Part shown: positions 1-9,033 of the stretch, piece by piece
Layout: each line of letters starts with the position of its first letter
How positions within the stretch are numbered: position 1 is the stretch's first letter
Assembly: GCA_944323645.1 (NCBI GenBank)
Contig: CALUTE010000003.1
Coordinates: 78,612-142,611, forward strand
From: an uncultured Helicobacter sp.
GTDB lineage: Bacteria > Campylobacterota > Campylobacteria > Campylobacterales > Helicobacteraceae
Direction of reading: 5' to 3'
DNA: 64,000 nucleotides
Program-made: the position numbers and the translations under genes
The notes under the pieces: model-generated
The model's input: the letters and a program-made list of their open reading frames with translations, nothing else
Database searches by the model: none
Told to the model about the DNA's origin: nothing

Positions 1-210
1 CTTAGCAAATACCGCGCGCGCCCTAAAAATGTGGCGGTTAAATGAGACTAGCAACCACGAAAAAAGGATTTTAAAAGTTGCAAAATCCACCTTTGATATT
101 ATCTCTATTTGTGTTGTAGGTATTTTTCTTAAATGTATAAAAGCATACTTTATATCTACCTCCACATCTTTATAAGGTGTTTTTATAATGCCCTTGTTTG
201 CTCTTTTCAT
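1..210 (-). CDS. Partial hypothetical protein running off the left edge
   Basis: An ATG at 210 opens a frame on the minus strand that stays open for 70 codons to the window edge, so only the N-terminal part is seen. It starts MKRANKGIIKTPYKDVEVDI and contains a hydrophobic stretch near residues 48-57. It lies 43 bases downstream of the large broken polyvalent gene and probably belongs to the same mobile element. There is no strong ribosome binding site. I do not recognise the family. Confidence 0.45.
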   Translation of the reverse strand, partial: MKRANKGIIKTPYKDVEVDIKYAFIHLRKIPTTQIEIISKVDFATFKILFSWLLVSFNRHIFRARAVFAK

Positions 211-253
211 CACTTTAGCTTTTTCTCATCGTACTTAAATTTACTTTGTGCTT

Positions 254-3163
254 TTACAAAGAAACTTCACTTTCGTTTCGTTTTGACAAAAGCTTAGAAT
301 CTATGCTAGAATCTGTTTTGAGAGTTGAGGACTTGTTTAGCTCGGGGCGATTGGTTATTTCCTCAAAAGCTACGCCCTCTTTAAAAGTAATGCTTTTAGC
401 CTTTTTCAATATCCTCTTTATTTCTTTTTCTTTAGAAATAGGATACCCACTTATGAGTAATTTATCCTTATCTTGTGTTACAAGCAAATAAAATAAATCC
501 CTATTTTCTCCATATTCAAAAGCTTTTAAATAACCTTTTCTTAATTCTCCACTATCTGTAAGTATGTCAAGTTCTATATTTGCTTTAGCCATTGTTGGTT
601 CTACCAAATTCAAAAAGGCTAATCTCTGTTTGCTATCTTTTGCCTTTTGTAAATGCTCCAAAAATCTTTCTTTATTAACAACTTGCTTTAAACCTTTTGT
701 TAAAAACTCCTCTTTGCTTAGCTCTTTTGGCATAGATTCTACATTATCCCTTAAAACTTTTATGCTTTGCTCCAAAAAGGTTTTATCAATGATATACCCA
801 GCCTGTGCTATCCTACCTTTTTCGCTTTGCATAATGTGCTTTACTGGCTCTAAGCTTTTTAAAAGCGGGTATTTAGCACTAGCATTTTCAAAGCCTTTAG
901 CTAAAGTATCGGCTAGCTCTCTTTTTACCGCCTCTTTTAGTTCTGGCTTTTCTTTTAAGACTTTAAAGCCCTTTGTTAGTGCCACGCTTCCTGCACTGCC
1001 TCCCAAAAAGCCTAGTGCGAATTTGCTAGGATTAAAGCCTATGGTATTACCATTTTCATCGCTCTCTACCCCTGCGACGCTTCCGCTTACAAGTCCTGCT
1101 CCTATGTGTGGATTGCTTTGCAAATGTAGAGGTTTTGCATTATTTCTTTTTACCCCAATAATGTCCTCTAGCATAGTATCTAGCTTTTGGTATTGCTCTT
1201 TATTGTGCCACTCTTGCTTTTGCAAAACATCTCTTATAGCATAAAGGCTAGTTAAATCGTGTTGCACTAGATTGTATTTTAAGCCATTACTTTTTGGAAT
1301 ATCCAAATACTCATCGTTATATTTTTTAAACTCACTCTCTACCCATTCTCTCACGATATTTTCACTATCTATTCGCTCTTTTAGCTCTGCTTCTAGGAGA
1401 TTTCGCTTCTTTTCTCCACTTTTATCTAGCTTTTGGCTTTGTTCATACAAATCCAGCACTTCATCTTTTGAGAATGTTTTTAGCTCTGTTTGCAAGTCTT
1501 GTAAGGATATGTTTTGCAAATTTAGAGTGTTTGTGGTAGAATTCTCTTTAGTTTCCGACTTAGACGATGTGCTGAAGTCTTTGTCTGCAAAACCGCTTTG
1601 GTGCGGATCTGCTGAAGTGGTGGAAACTTCATCGTTTTTATACGCTGTTAAAAGCCATTTTCTGCTATCATCGCCTTTATAATCAAGTGCTATCACTCCC
1701 TTTTTGTCGTCATAATAAATAAAAGCTCTTTTATCTATTATTTCAATCTTGCCATTTTCTATAATCTGCGGTATGGATTCTACAAACTCCCTAGCCTTTG
1801 CTTTTGCCTCTGCCTCGCTTAATCCCTCTTTGATGAAATCCTGTGTTCGTCTCTCTAGGATATGCTGCAAACCAAAGTGTGAGTCTCCCCAAACTAAGTC
1901 TATATCTCCTAATTCCTCTTTATAGAATGCCCCTGCGACTTGTCCTTGTCTTTCTCTTAAGACTTTAGCTATGGCATTTGCTCCGTCTCTGTAATTCTCG
2001 GCATAGTTTGTGCCAAATTCAGCAATAGGAGTAATGTTAAAATCCCTTTGTATATCTTTTCTTATTTGCTCTACTACTTCTTTGGCTTGTGTTATGCTTT
2101 CTAGGTAATTACTTTCTTTGATATGTTTTAATAGCTCTACTTCGCTTCTTTGATTTTCTTTGGATTGTATTGCTAGAGTTTGGTGTGGATATTGCGTGAA
2201 AATATCTGCCTTATAGTATCTAATCCTTAATGCTCTTTTTTGTTCTTTTAACTCATCTAAGGCTTGTTGTGCTTCTTGTCTTACTTGTTCTTTTTTGGTA
2301 TATTGTGCCTTTATATCTTTGAGTGCTTTTTGTATTGCTTCTATTTCTTTTGAAGCATCATTCCCTGCTTTTGCATAGTTCTCATAAGCTTGTAGTGTGT
2401 TTTTTATATCCTCGTAGCTTCTAAAATTTGTTTTTTTAACTACCATTTTGCCAACACTATTGCGTTCTTTCCAATTTAGGATTGCGTAATCATTATTTTT
2501 AAATTCTTTTTGCAGATTATCCAAAATAGGTTTAATACTCGGCTTATAGTCTAGTTTGTGGTAATATTGCTCTTGCTCCTCAATCTCTTTTAATGTTTGT
2601 TTGTATTGCTCTTGTGGGATTTGCTCTTTAGATAAATTTGTGCTAGAATCCACATTGTCAATCTTGTTGGCGGAATATTGCGAAGTCTGTAAAAGCGTTT
2701 GCGAGATAGAATTGGCGTTTGGAGATTGATAAATTATTTTTGCTCCCGCATTTAGCTTATTTTGTAAATTTCTAGTTTCTTTTATCCCATTTGAAATACT
2801 GACCAAATATTCCCCATTATCAAAACTCACATTGACAAAATAATCCTCATCTCTTAAATGCTTAGCAAGTAATATTTCCTCGCTTGGCTCTTTGATGATT
2901 AAATCTGGCTCATCTAATACCGCTTTAATCTGTGGTATGTAATCCTGCCTACCTTGTGAAACTAGCTTTAAGAGGCTTCCTTTTTGTAGTCGTATCTCTT
3001 TACCTCCTAAAGCCTCTTTGATTGCCTCGCTATGCTTTGGGATATAGCTTTGCTCTAAGTTTTCTAAGCCAAAGGTCTTTAGCCACTGCTCTTGCGTTGC
3101 TTTGGTAAGGGTGTGTTCTTTGCCTTTGGTATCTTTAAAGGTTATATCTTGTAACTGCGTCGA
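254..3163 (-). pseudogene. C-terminal fragment of phage-type polyvalent protein with PBECR/DUF3519-like nuclease domain
   Basis: Largest open piece of a broken giant gene. No ATG starts it: the frame opens just after an in-frame TAA (3164-3166) that separates it from the next fragment in the same frame. The first GTG that gives a long ORF is at 2830, but the homologous-looking sequence (GLENLEQSYIPKHSEAIKEA, then KLVSQGRQDYIPQIKAVLDE) begins well before it. Around residues 300-400 counted from that GTG is the pattern D-L-V-W-G-D...G-L-Q-H-I-L-E-R, followed by a strand-rich stretch. This is typical of the phage barnase/EndoU/colicin E5-D/RelE-like (PBECR) nucleases, often called DUF3519 or putative endoribonucleases in Helicobacter mobile elements. 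The C-terminal third has a Gly/Ala-rich segment and charged helices. Confidence 0.7.
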
Positions 3164-3990
3164 TTATCGTAATCTCCCCTCTCTATGCACTCGAGATTGT
3201 GCTGGTATGTCTCCCATAACTCTCTCATTACCTTGCGGTGTCGTATGTAATTGGCTATCAAGAGTATTGGTATCGCTAATGTTGCTATTGTTAGCATTAT
3301 CAGTAGAGTTTCTTGTAATTGTGTCATCTATCTCTCCTTTGGTGTCGGTAAATTGGGAGTTTTCCAACTCTTTCCTTTTTGGAAATATTTCACTTTGGTT
3401 TTGTTTTGTGGTAGAATCTGCACTAGAAGTTTTTAAGGGCGTATCAGAGACCCCGCTGGTATTCAGTGACTTAGAAACTTGCTTGGCTTCTCTCTCATTC
3501 GGGGCTGGGGTAAAGGGTAAGCCACTTCGTAATTCTTGCAATTCTAAAGTGTATATTTTTTTATAATCTTTATCTATACTTTCTTTTACAAGTATAAAAG
3601 CTTGTGAGTTTTCATTATCAGCCATAAACTCGTAGATTTTAATTGCTTTGTCTTTGTTTTTTATATCATCTCTTGTCTGTAAAAATCTAGCCTTTGTAAA
3701 TAAAGCCTCTATATTATCCACAGCCTTAAAATGTTCCTCTTGCGTGAAACCATTATCTAAGCTTTTTTGTATAGCCTTATCGCTAGTCATTTTTTTAATG
3801 CTATCTTTGGAAATTCTAGCGTTTAAGCCTGTGGCTTCGTTTATTATCTCTTTATCTTTTAGCTTTTGTAATGTACTCTCGCTTTCTTGTCTTAGTTTTT
3901 GTCTTATCTCTCTAGTGTCAATAGGTTCTAGGTATCCGTTTGGTAGCTCTCTAGTGCCTGTTTTGGTGAGCTCGCTTCGTGTCTTTGCAA
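3164..3990 (-). pseudogene. Middle fragment of the polyvalent protein, ending at an in-frame TAA
   Basis: The minus-strand frame is open from about 3990 down to a TAA at 3164-3166. It contains GTRELPNGYLEPIDTREIRQ, then a charged helical stretch, then a Ser/Thr/Asn-rich linker ending ...VHREGRLR. Translation past the TAA runs without any shift into the PBECR-type fragment, so the stop looks like a nonsense mutation in a once continuous gene. The upstream end joins the preceding fragment only after a change of frame near 3960-4000. An internal ATG at 3790 gives 208 codons, but sequence with the same character continues upstream of it. Confidence 0.6.
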
Positions 3991-5060
3991 CACTTTGGCT
4001 ACAATATCTTCTTTTGCGTGGCGCACTTCGCCAACGATAGATTCTATCGCTTCTTTTGTGGTGTTGTTAAAGATTGTGTTGCGGTTTATGGCTTTTAGCG
4101 AGATTGTGAAGTCTGAAACATCGATAGCATTCATAAACGCGCGCTTGATATGGTAGCGCAGTGCCGCGCCTTGCACCTTTTCGTTTAGCCCTTTCATAAA
4201 AGGAATGTGTGGCAAAAGTCGTATGATATGCTCAAAAATATTTTTCACCACTTGAAATTTCACTGCCCCCTCTATGCTTGTAGCGATAGAACTGCCGATT
4301 TTTTCGGTGGTGGTTTTTCGCAGGGCTTGTGCTATTTCAAAATCGTTTTTAAACAATGTATCAAAGTTTTTGGCGATTTGTATGTAGTCTTTGGCAGCTT
4401 TTGATTGGAACATCTCTTCCATACCCTCAAGGCGTTTAAAAAACTCTTTTGAGTTGAAAATATGTGCGCTATGATCGATTTCTTGGAACGTTTTTTCAAA
4501 AATATTTTGCAAAAATCCTAGCTCAAATCGCTCTCTTAATTCTGGGGTTTTGTTAAAACCTTGTGCTAGTTTTTCAAAGTTTGAAACCCCTCCTAGCTCG
4601 CCTTGCCCTTGAATGTATTTAAACAGCCTAGAAAACGTCTGCTCTTGGCTTAAGGCTTCATCGCGCAAGCGGAGTTTGTCCGCGTGCTTTAGAATGTCTT
4701 TCATCTGCGCATAATCGCTTAAAGCGGTGTTGAACAGCTCGCTGGCTTCTTTTGCTAGGCTTTCGTTTTGGGCAAAGATTGATTCTATGCCGCGCTTTAT
4801 ATCATCGCGCAAAAAGTTTTCTACTGCATTTTTGATATGGGTTTTAAAATTGGGGTCGGTAGCTTGTTTGTAGTAGCTATTGATCACTTTGTTGGCATTA
4901 TGCAGTTGTGCAAAGCTTACGCCCTTTTCGTTGTAGATGTTTTTTTCTATAAAATTTAGTGCGCGTGAAGAGTCTTCTAAAAACACACCACTTTTGCTCA
5001 AAGATTCTTTTCTAAAATCTGTGTAGGATTTGTAGTGTGAATTTGATTCTTGCGATTGTT
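3928..5060 (-). pseudogene. Upstream-middle fragment of the polyvalent protein
   Basis: A 357-codon frame from a TTG at 5001, with the frame open back to about 5060 (ESNSHYKSYTDFRKESLSKS). It is helical and Lys/Glu-rich, resembling the long inter-domain region of phage polyvalent proteins. It ends RHEASSPKQALESYQTDT-stop. In the overlapping frame the sequence instead runs into TRSELTKTGTRELPNGYLEP, which fits the next fragment, so its own ending is probably out of frame. The 5' end needs a frame change near 5040-5090 to join the next fragment upstream. I cannot assign a function to this part. Confidence 0.55.
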
Positions 5061-5443
5061 TGAGATTCTTGTAAAAGCTTTAAAAACTCTTTTTGTGAGA
5101 GCTTGCCGTTATCGCCTCGTAATTGTTTGTAGTTCCTATGTAATACCTGCTTTATTGTGTAGCTCTGCCTTGTGTGAAGTTGAATCTCTTGAGGAATGTG
5201 ATCCCGCACAAAGTTTATATGAACACCTTTATAGCCTGTTTCTTTTTCTTTTAGTGTTATTTCTGGGCTATAACCTAATTTTTCTAGTTTTTTTTACAAT
5301 TTTTTCCAGTGTTTTATCTAGCGATTCTTTGGGAACGATAACACTTGCACGCATAAAATCATTTAATGGCTTTACTCTTTGTAGCTTTGATTCTACTATG
5401 TTTTTATTGTGTAGATAAGAATCTGGGGCTTTGCGAGATTGTT
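5012..5443 (-). pseudogene. N-terminal fragment of the polyvalent protein with RelA/SpoT-like signature
   Basis: Two overlapping frames make one protein if a slip is allowed at the T8 run 5288-5295 (A8 on the coding strand). The first part reads NDFMRASVIVPKESLDKTLE and the second KLEKLGYSPEITLKEKETGY-KGVHINFV...EIQLHT. The spacing of G-Y-K-G-x-H-I-N and E-I-Q-L-H-T resembles the RelA/SpoT nucleotidyltransferase fold, which also occurs as a domain in phage polyvalent and toxin proteins. The assignment is by motif only. An in-frame TAA lies just upstream, near 5443. The candidate start is an ATG at 5354, or a codon nearer 5440. Confidence 0.5.
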
Positions 5444-5502
5444 AGATTCTTATGTTACTTTTTGTTAAATTTTTTAATTATTGCTGCAGTTTTATATATT
5501 TA

Positions 5503-5516
5503 TTTTTTTTTTTTTT
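5503..5516. repeat. Homopolymeric T14 tract upstream of an outer-membrane protein gene
   Basis: A run of 14 T residues lies 81 bases before the ATG of the barrel gene at 5598. Long A/T or G/C runs upstream of Helicobacter outer-membrane protein genes are known to change length by slipped-strand mispairing and to alter promoter activity. The position fits that role; the effect itself is inferred. Confidence 0.8.
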
Positions 5517-5597
5517 GTTTGATTTATTTCGATATATTTCTTAAGTGTTTTGCTTGGAATTAGTTATTTGCTGATAGTGCTTTGATAGGAGCTTAGA

Positions 5598-6464
5598 ATG
5601 TCTGAATATCTTAGAGGTATTGCTAGATTCTGCGTGGTTCTAGCATATATTGCAGGTATAGGTGGCTTGCAAGCCAAAGTCAATGAAAATAATCAGAAGT
5701 ATGGTGGATCTCTTAAGATTGGTATTAATTTTTCACACCTTTCGCACAAAGCTGGGGAAAGTTGGTCTTCTGGGCTTCATACTGCACTATTTGGTGATTA
5801 TTTTTATACCTTTAAAAATGGATTTGTCCTAGGGACAGATGGCACAATTGGTGCAAGCATATCTAATTTAGTCAATGGTAGAGTAACACCACTCTCTGGC
5901 GCAGAACATCTTACAACCTACCGCCCAAGAGGTCTTTTGGGACTTATTTCAGATGGTGGTTTTTATGCTGGGTATTATTTCATAAGGCGCGAAGCTGATA
6001 AGCCACTGTATGTAGGTATAGGTATTTTTGCAAACACATTTTCCAACCAAGCCGCCTATGTTGCAATCGGTTCTATATCATCGTTTTATCTCCCCATTGA
6101 AATACGAGGCGATTTGCGTTTTAACGCAAAATGGGGGCTAGAATATCTTGCAAGCTATGATGCGAGGCTTTTTAGCAGTGTTAGAGTGATTGGGACAGCA
6201 CTGGCTTCTAATGCCTCTCTTTCTATCAAGGAAGGCTATGCATTGCGATTTAATTTTGGTGTGAGATACTATATCAGTGAGCAATATTATTTTTCTATGA
6301 CTTTGATTGCGCGATATGAGAGTTTGGGTGCTTCTACGAGCGCTATGGTTAGCAATGTTGCAAACACTGATACACCCGGTGTTATAGATGGTGCGAGCGC
6401 TCTTGTGCATTATCCAAGATCAAGCACGAGCTATGTTGGCATACGATTTGGGTTTGGATTCTAG
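5598..6464 (+). CDS. Outer-membrane beta-barrel protein
   Basis: 288 residues. An N-terminal signal peptide with a hydrophobic core at about residues 8-22 and a likely cleavage after LQA is followed by alternating amphipathic strands rich in Tyr, Phe and Gly. The protein ends ...RFGFGF, with the C-terminal aromatic residue expected for BAM-assembled barrels. AGGAG 10 bases ahead supports the ATG. The next gene starts 9 bases downstream and encodes a similar barrel, so they probably form an operon. A T14 tract in the upstream region suggests phase-variable expression. I cannot name the Helicobacter outer-membrane family. Confidence 0.85.
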   Translation: MSEYLRGIARFCVVLAYIAGIGGLQAKVNENNQKYGGSLKIGINFSHLSHKAGESWSSGLHTALFGDYFYTFKNGFVLGTDGTIGASISNLVNGRVTPLSGAEHLTTYRPRGLLGLISDGGFYAGYYFIRREADKPLYVGIGIFANTFSNQAAYVAIGSISSFYLPIEIRGDLRFNAKWGLEYLASYDARLFSSVRVIGTALASNASLSIKEGYALRFNFGVRYYISEQYYFSMTLIARYESLGASTSAMVSNVANTDTPGVIDGASALVHYPRSSTSYVGIRFGFGF

Positions 6465-6473
6465 GGGGTATTT

Positions 6474-7355
6474 ATGAAACATTTTATACAAATGCAGCTT
6501 ATACTAAGCACTTGGTTGAGCCTTGCTAGCCTATGTTTTGGGAATCCTGCTAGTTTTGAGAAAGATTTTAGCGGTGGGAAGCTCGTAAAAGATGGTATGT
6601 ACTATGCTCTTGGTACATTTTTGGGCTATTATAATTACAATGAAGTTGATGAGTTTGGTAGCCCATTTATGCGTATGGATACTGCTATTTTTGGGCTTTC
6701 TGGGCAGGTAGGGATAGCAGCACAGAATGGACTCAAAGCTGAAGGTGCGATTAAGATTGGGTATGCACTTGGGCTTTATAGTGGTTCTATTTTAGATGTC
6801 GATAACCAAGAGCGCAATGGTCAAAGGCTTTATAGCATAACAGGGACAACTGCCGGAGATATGGAGCTTAAGGCAGGGTATAATTTGCTAAAACTATTTG
6901 GGATGCATAGTGCGAGCTTGTATTTGCAAAGTGGGGTTGGGTATTATATCACGCGCACTGAATTTATTGTTATGGATCGAGTACAGGGGTATTTGTATGT
7001 ACCAATCGAGCTTGAAGGGGAGGCACAGCTAAATCAAGACATAGCACTTAGCTATGGAGGAGGTTATCGCTTTTTTGCACTGGGTAATCATTTTTCTGCG
7101 GCGAGTAAGTATGGGGTTGAAGATGACTATTTTGTGTTGCAGCGACAGGGTTTTGGTGCATTTGGCTTTATAGGGATAAACTACCTAAACACAAACCGCG
7201 CTTTACGATCTGTGCGGCTTGTGTATGAGTATTGGAGTATTGGAGCAGCAGATCCTATGCTCACAACAAGCTCCTACACAGGCGCACAAGGTTATATCTA
7301 TGAGCCAAAAAACAGTACACACCGTGTGTTGTTGCAGTATAGCTTTGGATTCTAG
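6474..7355 (+). CDS. Outer-membrane beta-barrel protein
   Basis: 293 residues with a signal peptide (hydrophobic residues 8-22, likely cut after CFG) and a strand-rich mature part with many Gly-Tyr-Tyr patterns. It ends LLQYSFGF, a C-terminal Phe typical of outer-membrane barrels. GGGGG precedes the ATG by a few bases. It shares length and style with the gene immediately upstream but little direct sequence, so they are probably distant paralogues transcribed together. Substrate or adhesion role unknown. Confidence 0.85.
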   Translation: MKHFIQMQLILSTWLSLASLCFGNPASFEKDFSGGKLVKDGMYYALGTFLGYYNYNEVDEFGSPFMRMDTAIFGLSGQVGIAAQNGLKAEGAIKIGYALGLYSGSILDVDNQERNGQRLYSITGTTAGDMELKAGYNLLKLFGMHSASLYLQSGVGYYITRTEFIVMDRVQGYLYVPIELEGEAQLNQDIALSYGGGYRFFALGNHFSAASKYGVEDDYFVLQRQGFGAFGFIGINYLNTNRALRSVRLVYEYWSIGAADPMLTTSSYTGAQGYIYEPKNSTHRVLLQYSFGF

Positions 7356-7719
7356 CTTAGAATTCTTTGATTCTATACTTGCCTATAAAAAATTCTGGCT
7401 AGATCATATGGGCTAATAATTTTTTATAATCTAAGCACTGCAGACAAGCAAAATTTCTCTACCTTTCTTAGATTCCAGAAACATATTGTATCAAACAAAC
7501 ATTTAAGGACTTAGGCAAGAATAAGAATTCATTTGTTACTAAGCATTTCTTCAATCTTTACCTAAAATGAAACCTTGCGTTCAAACTAAAATTTACAAAG
7601 CCCTGATGTGGATTCTAGAACACAGAATTTTTAAAGCAAACATACAAAAAGCTTGAATCAAAATTGTAAATTACTATAAAATCTCATTAAGGCTTTGCCA
7701 ATTATTTAAAAGGAATAAT
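7356..7719. other. Gene-free stretch
   Basis: 364 bases between the second barrel gene and the exporter gene. No convincing coding frame or RNA structure is visible. A TATAAAAT box near 7675-7682 could serve as the -10 element of the downstream exporter gene. Otherwise nothing is recognised. Confidence 0.5.
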
Positions 7720-8355
7720 TTGGAGTTTAGCATTTATTGGTATGGTTTTGCATTCTCTTTTTCTCTATTTGCGACCATTGGAGCGCAAAATGTCTTTGTT
7801 TTGAAACAAGCACTTATGCAAAACCATATCGCAATCGTATGTCTTGTGTGTTTTGTCTGCGATATGGTGCTTGTTGTGCTTGGCGTATTTGGTATAGCAA
7901 AATTCTTTAGTCAAAACACCTATCTAACCATTGTGCTTGGGACACTTGGAAGTATATTTGTATTAAGTTATGGTTTGTTAGCACTTAGATCTGCCTACAA
8001 AACACAAGTACTAAATGATCTTGAAGTAGATTCTGCGAAAAGTTGCGTGCATAGTCTCATCTTGCAAACACTTGCTATCACGCTGTTCAATCCTCACGTG
8101 TATCTAGATACAATCGTTGTGATTGGCGCGTATTCACTCACCCTAGATACTACACAAAAGATAAACTTCTCACTTGGGGCAATCAGCGCATCTTTTGTGT
8201 GGTTTTTTTGCTTAGGGTTTTTTGCATACAAAGCAAGCGTATTTCTAAAAAACAAAAAAGTATGGATTATCATCAATACTCTCACAGCCATTATAATGTT
8301 TGTCATAGCATATTGGATATTTGATTTTACACTACAAGAAATAGCAAAACTCTAA
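7720..8355 (+). CDS. argO: LysE/ArgO-type basic amino-acid exporter
   Basis: A 211-residue membrane protein with about six hydrophobic segments. It carries the family hallmarks G-A-Q-N-V-F-V-L-K-Q near residues 21-30, an Asp in the second helix (CDMVLVVLG), and N-P-H-V-Y-L-D-T at 124-131. ArgO and LysE proteins export arginine or lysine and protect cells from excess basic amino acids; which substrate applies here cannot be told. The length matches the family (about 200-210). The start is a TTG at 7720 with AGGAAT just ahead; there is no ATG that would keep the first helix. Confidence 0.85.
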   Translation: MEFSIYWYGFAFSFSLFATIGAQNVFVLKQALMQNHIAIVCLVCFVCDMVLVVLGVFGIAKFFSQNTYLTIVLGTLGSIFVLSYGLLALRSAYKTQVLNDLEVDSAKSCVHSLILQTLAITLFNPHVYLDTIVVIGAYSLTLDTTQKINFSLGAISASFVWFFCLGFFAYKASVFLKNKKVWIIINTLTAIIMFVIAYWIFDFTLQEIAKL

Positions 8356-8370
8356 TATTATAGAACCAGC

Positions 8371-9033
8371 TTAATATAAAATTACATATGTTTTTCTAGG
8401 TCCATGAACACCAAAGACGGTTTGTAGCTCTATATCTGCTGTGCGCGATGGTCCAGCCACAAAAATAATATTGCTAGGAAGTATATCACTTTTACTGCGC
8501 TGTTTTTCATATGCTTTCACAAACTCAATTCCAGCAAAAAGATGTGGTACGATATTGTCTTTTGATAGCAAATAAATGCAAGTATTAGTAATAAGTGATG
8601 AAAGGCGTGGAGCATTTGGGCTGGAGCTAAGCGCAATAATTCCTAGATCTGCTATTCCACAGCGAGCTTGCACCACCGAAGTAGTGATACCAAATAGCAT
8701 ATCGCGCATAGAATCTATACTCTTGGTATAGGCTATCATCTCAAAGCTACTTAGAGAGTGCATATTGGCTTCCACATCTGGATTATACAATACCTGCCGA
8801 TTATTTGTAGCATTTTGTTCTAAGATCTCATTAAGCGTGTTTTCAAGCTGGCTTTTTTGTGTTTCAACAACAATAGCCTTGTTATTTGTATGATTTGTCT
8901 TAAAATTCTCAAGTAAATCTTCGCCTTGCAGTTGCAATGTGTTTGTGTACATGGTTGTTTCGTTTGGGATATGGGCATTGTATGCGATAGATTCTCGGAT
9001 ACGCGAAAGAATAGCTTGTTTTGCTTCACTCAT
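8371..9033 (-). CDS. lutC: Lactate utilization protein C (LUD domain)
   Basis: 220 residues. The C-terminal half has the LUD-domain pattern A-R-C-G-I-A-D-L-G-I-I-A, then L-F-A-G-I-E-F, V-A-G-P-S-R-T-A-D-I-E and G-V-H-G-P-R-K. LutC is one of three subunits of the cytoplasmic iron-sulfur complex that oxidises L-lactate to pyruvate. I prefer the ATG at 9033, which has AAGGAG six bases ahead, over a TTG at 9039. It overlaps the lutB stop by 8 bases (ATGAGTGA), which suggests translational coupling. Last gene of lutABC. Confidence 0.9.
   Translation of the reverse strand: MSEAKQAILSRIRESIAYNAHIPNETTMYTNTLQLQGEDLLENFKTNHTNNKAIVVETQKSQLENTLNEILEQNATNNRQVLYNPDVEANMHSLSSFEMIAYTKSIDSMRDMLFGITTSVVQARCGIADLGIIALSSSPNAPRLSSLITNTCIYLLSKDNIVPHLFAGIEFVKAYEKQRSKSDILPSNIIFVAGPSRTADIELQTVFGVHGPRKTYVILY

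Noticed and set aside
564..1682. Long plus-strand frames (226 and 136 codons) opposite the polyvalent gene
   Set aside because: They are Ser/Phe/Leu-rich mirror images of a Lys/Glu/Asp-rich coding strand and show no domain or ribosome binding site.
2830..2830. GTG at 2830 as the true start of the 858-codon PBECR-type protein
   Set aside because: Protein-like sequence with the same family character continues in frame upstream to the TAA at 3164, so the GTG is only a formal start.
3142..3327. A 61-codon minus-strand frame with a transmembrane-like segment (MTQLQETLLIMLTIATLAIP)
   Set aside because: It overlaps the broken polyvalent gene in another frame across the TAA junction and has no strong ribosome binding site; the hydrophobic run is what this AT-rich frame would give by chance.
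5598..7355. The two adjacent barrel genes as a tandem duplication
   Set aside because: They share layout and ending but I see no extended residue-level similarity, so a recent duplication is not supported.
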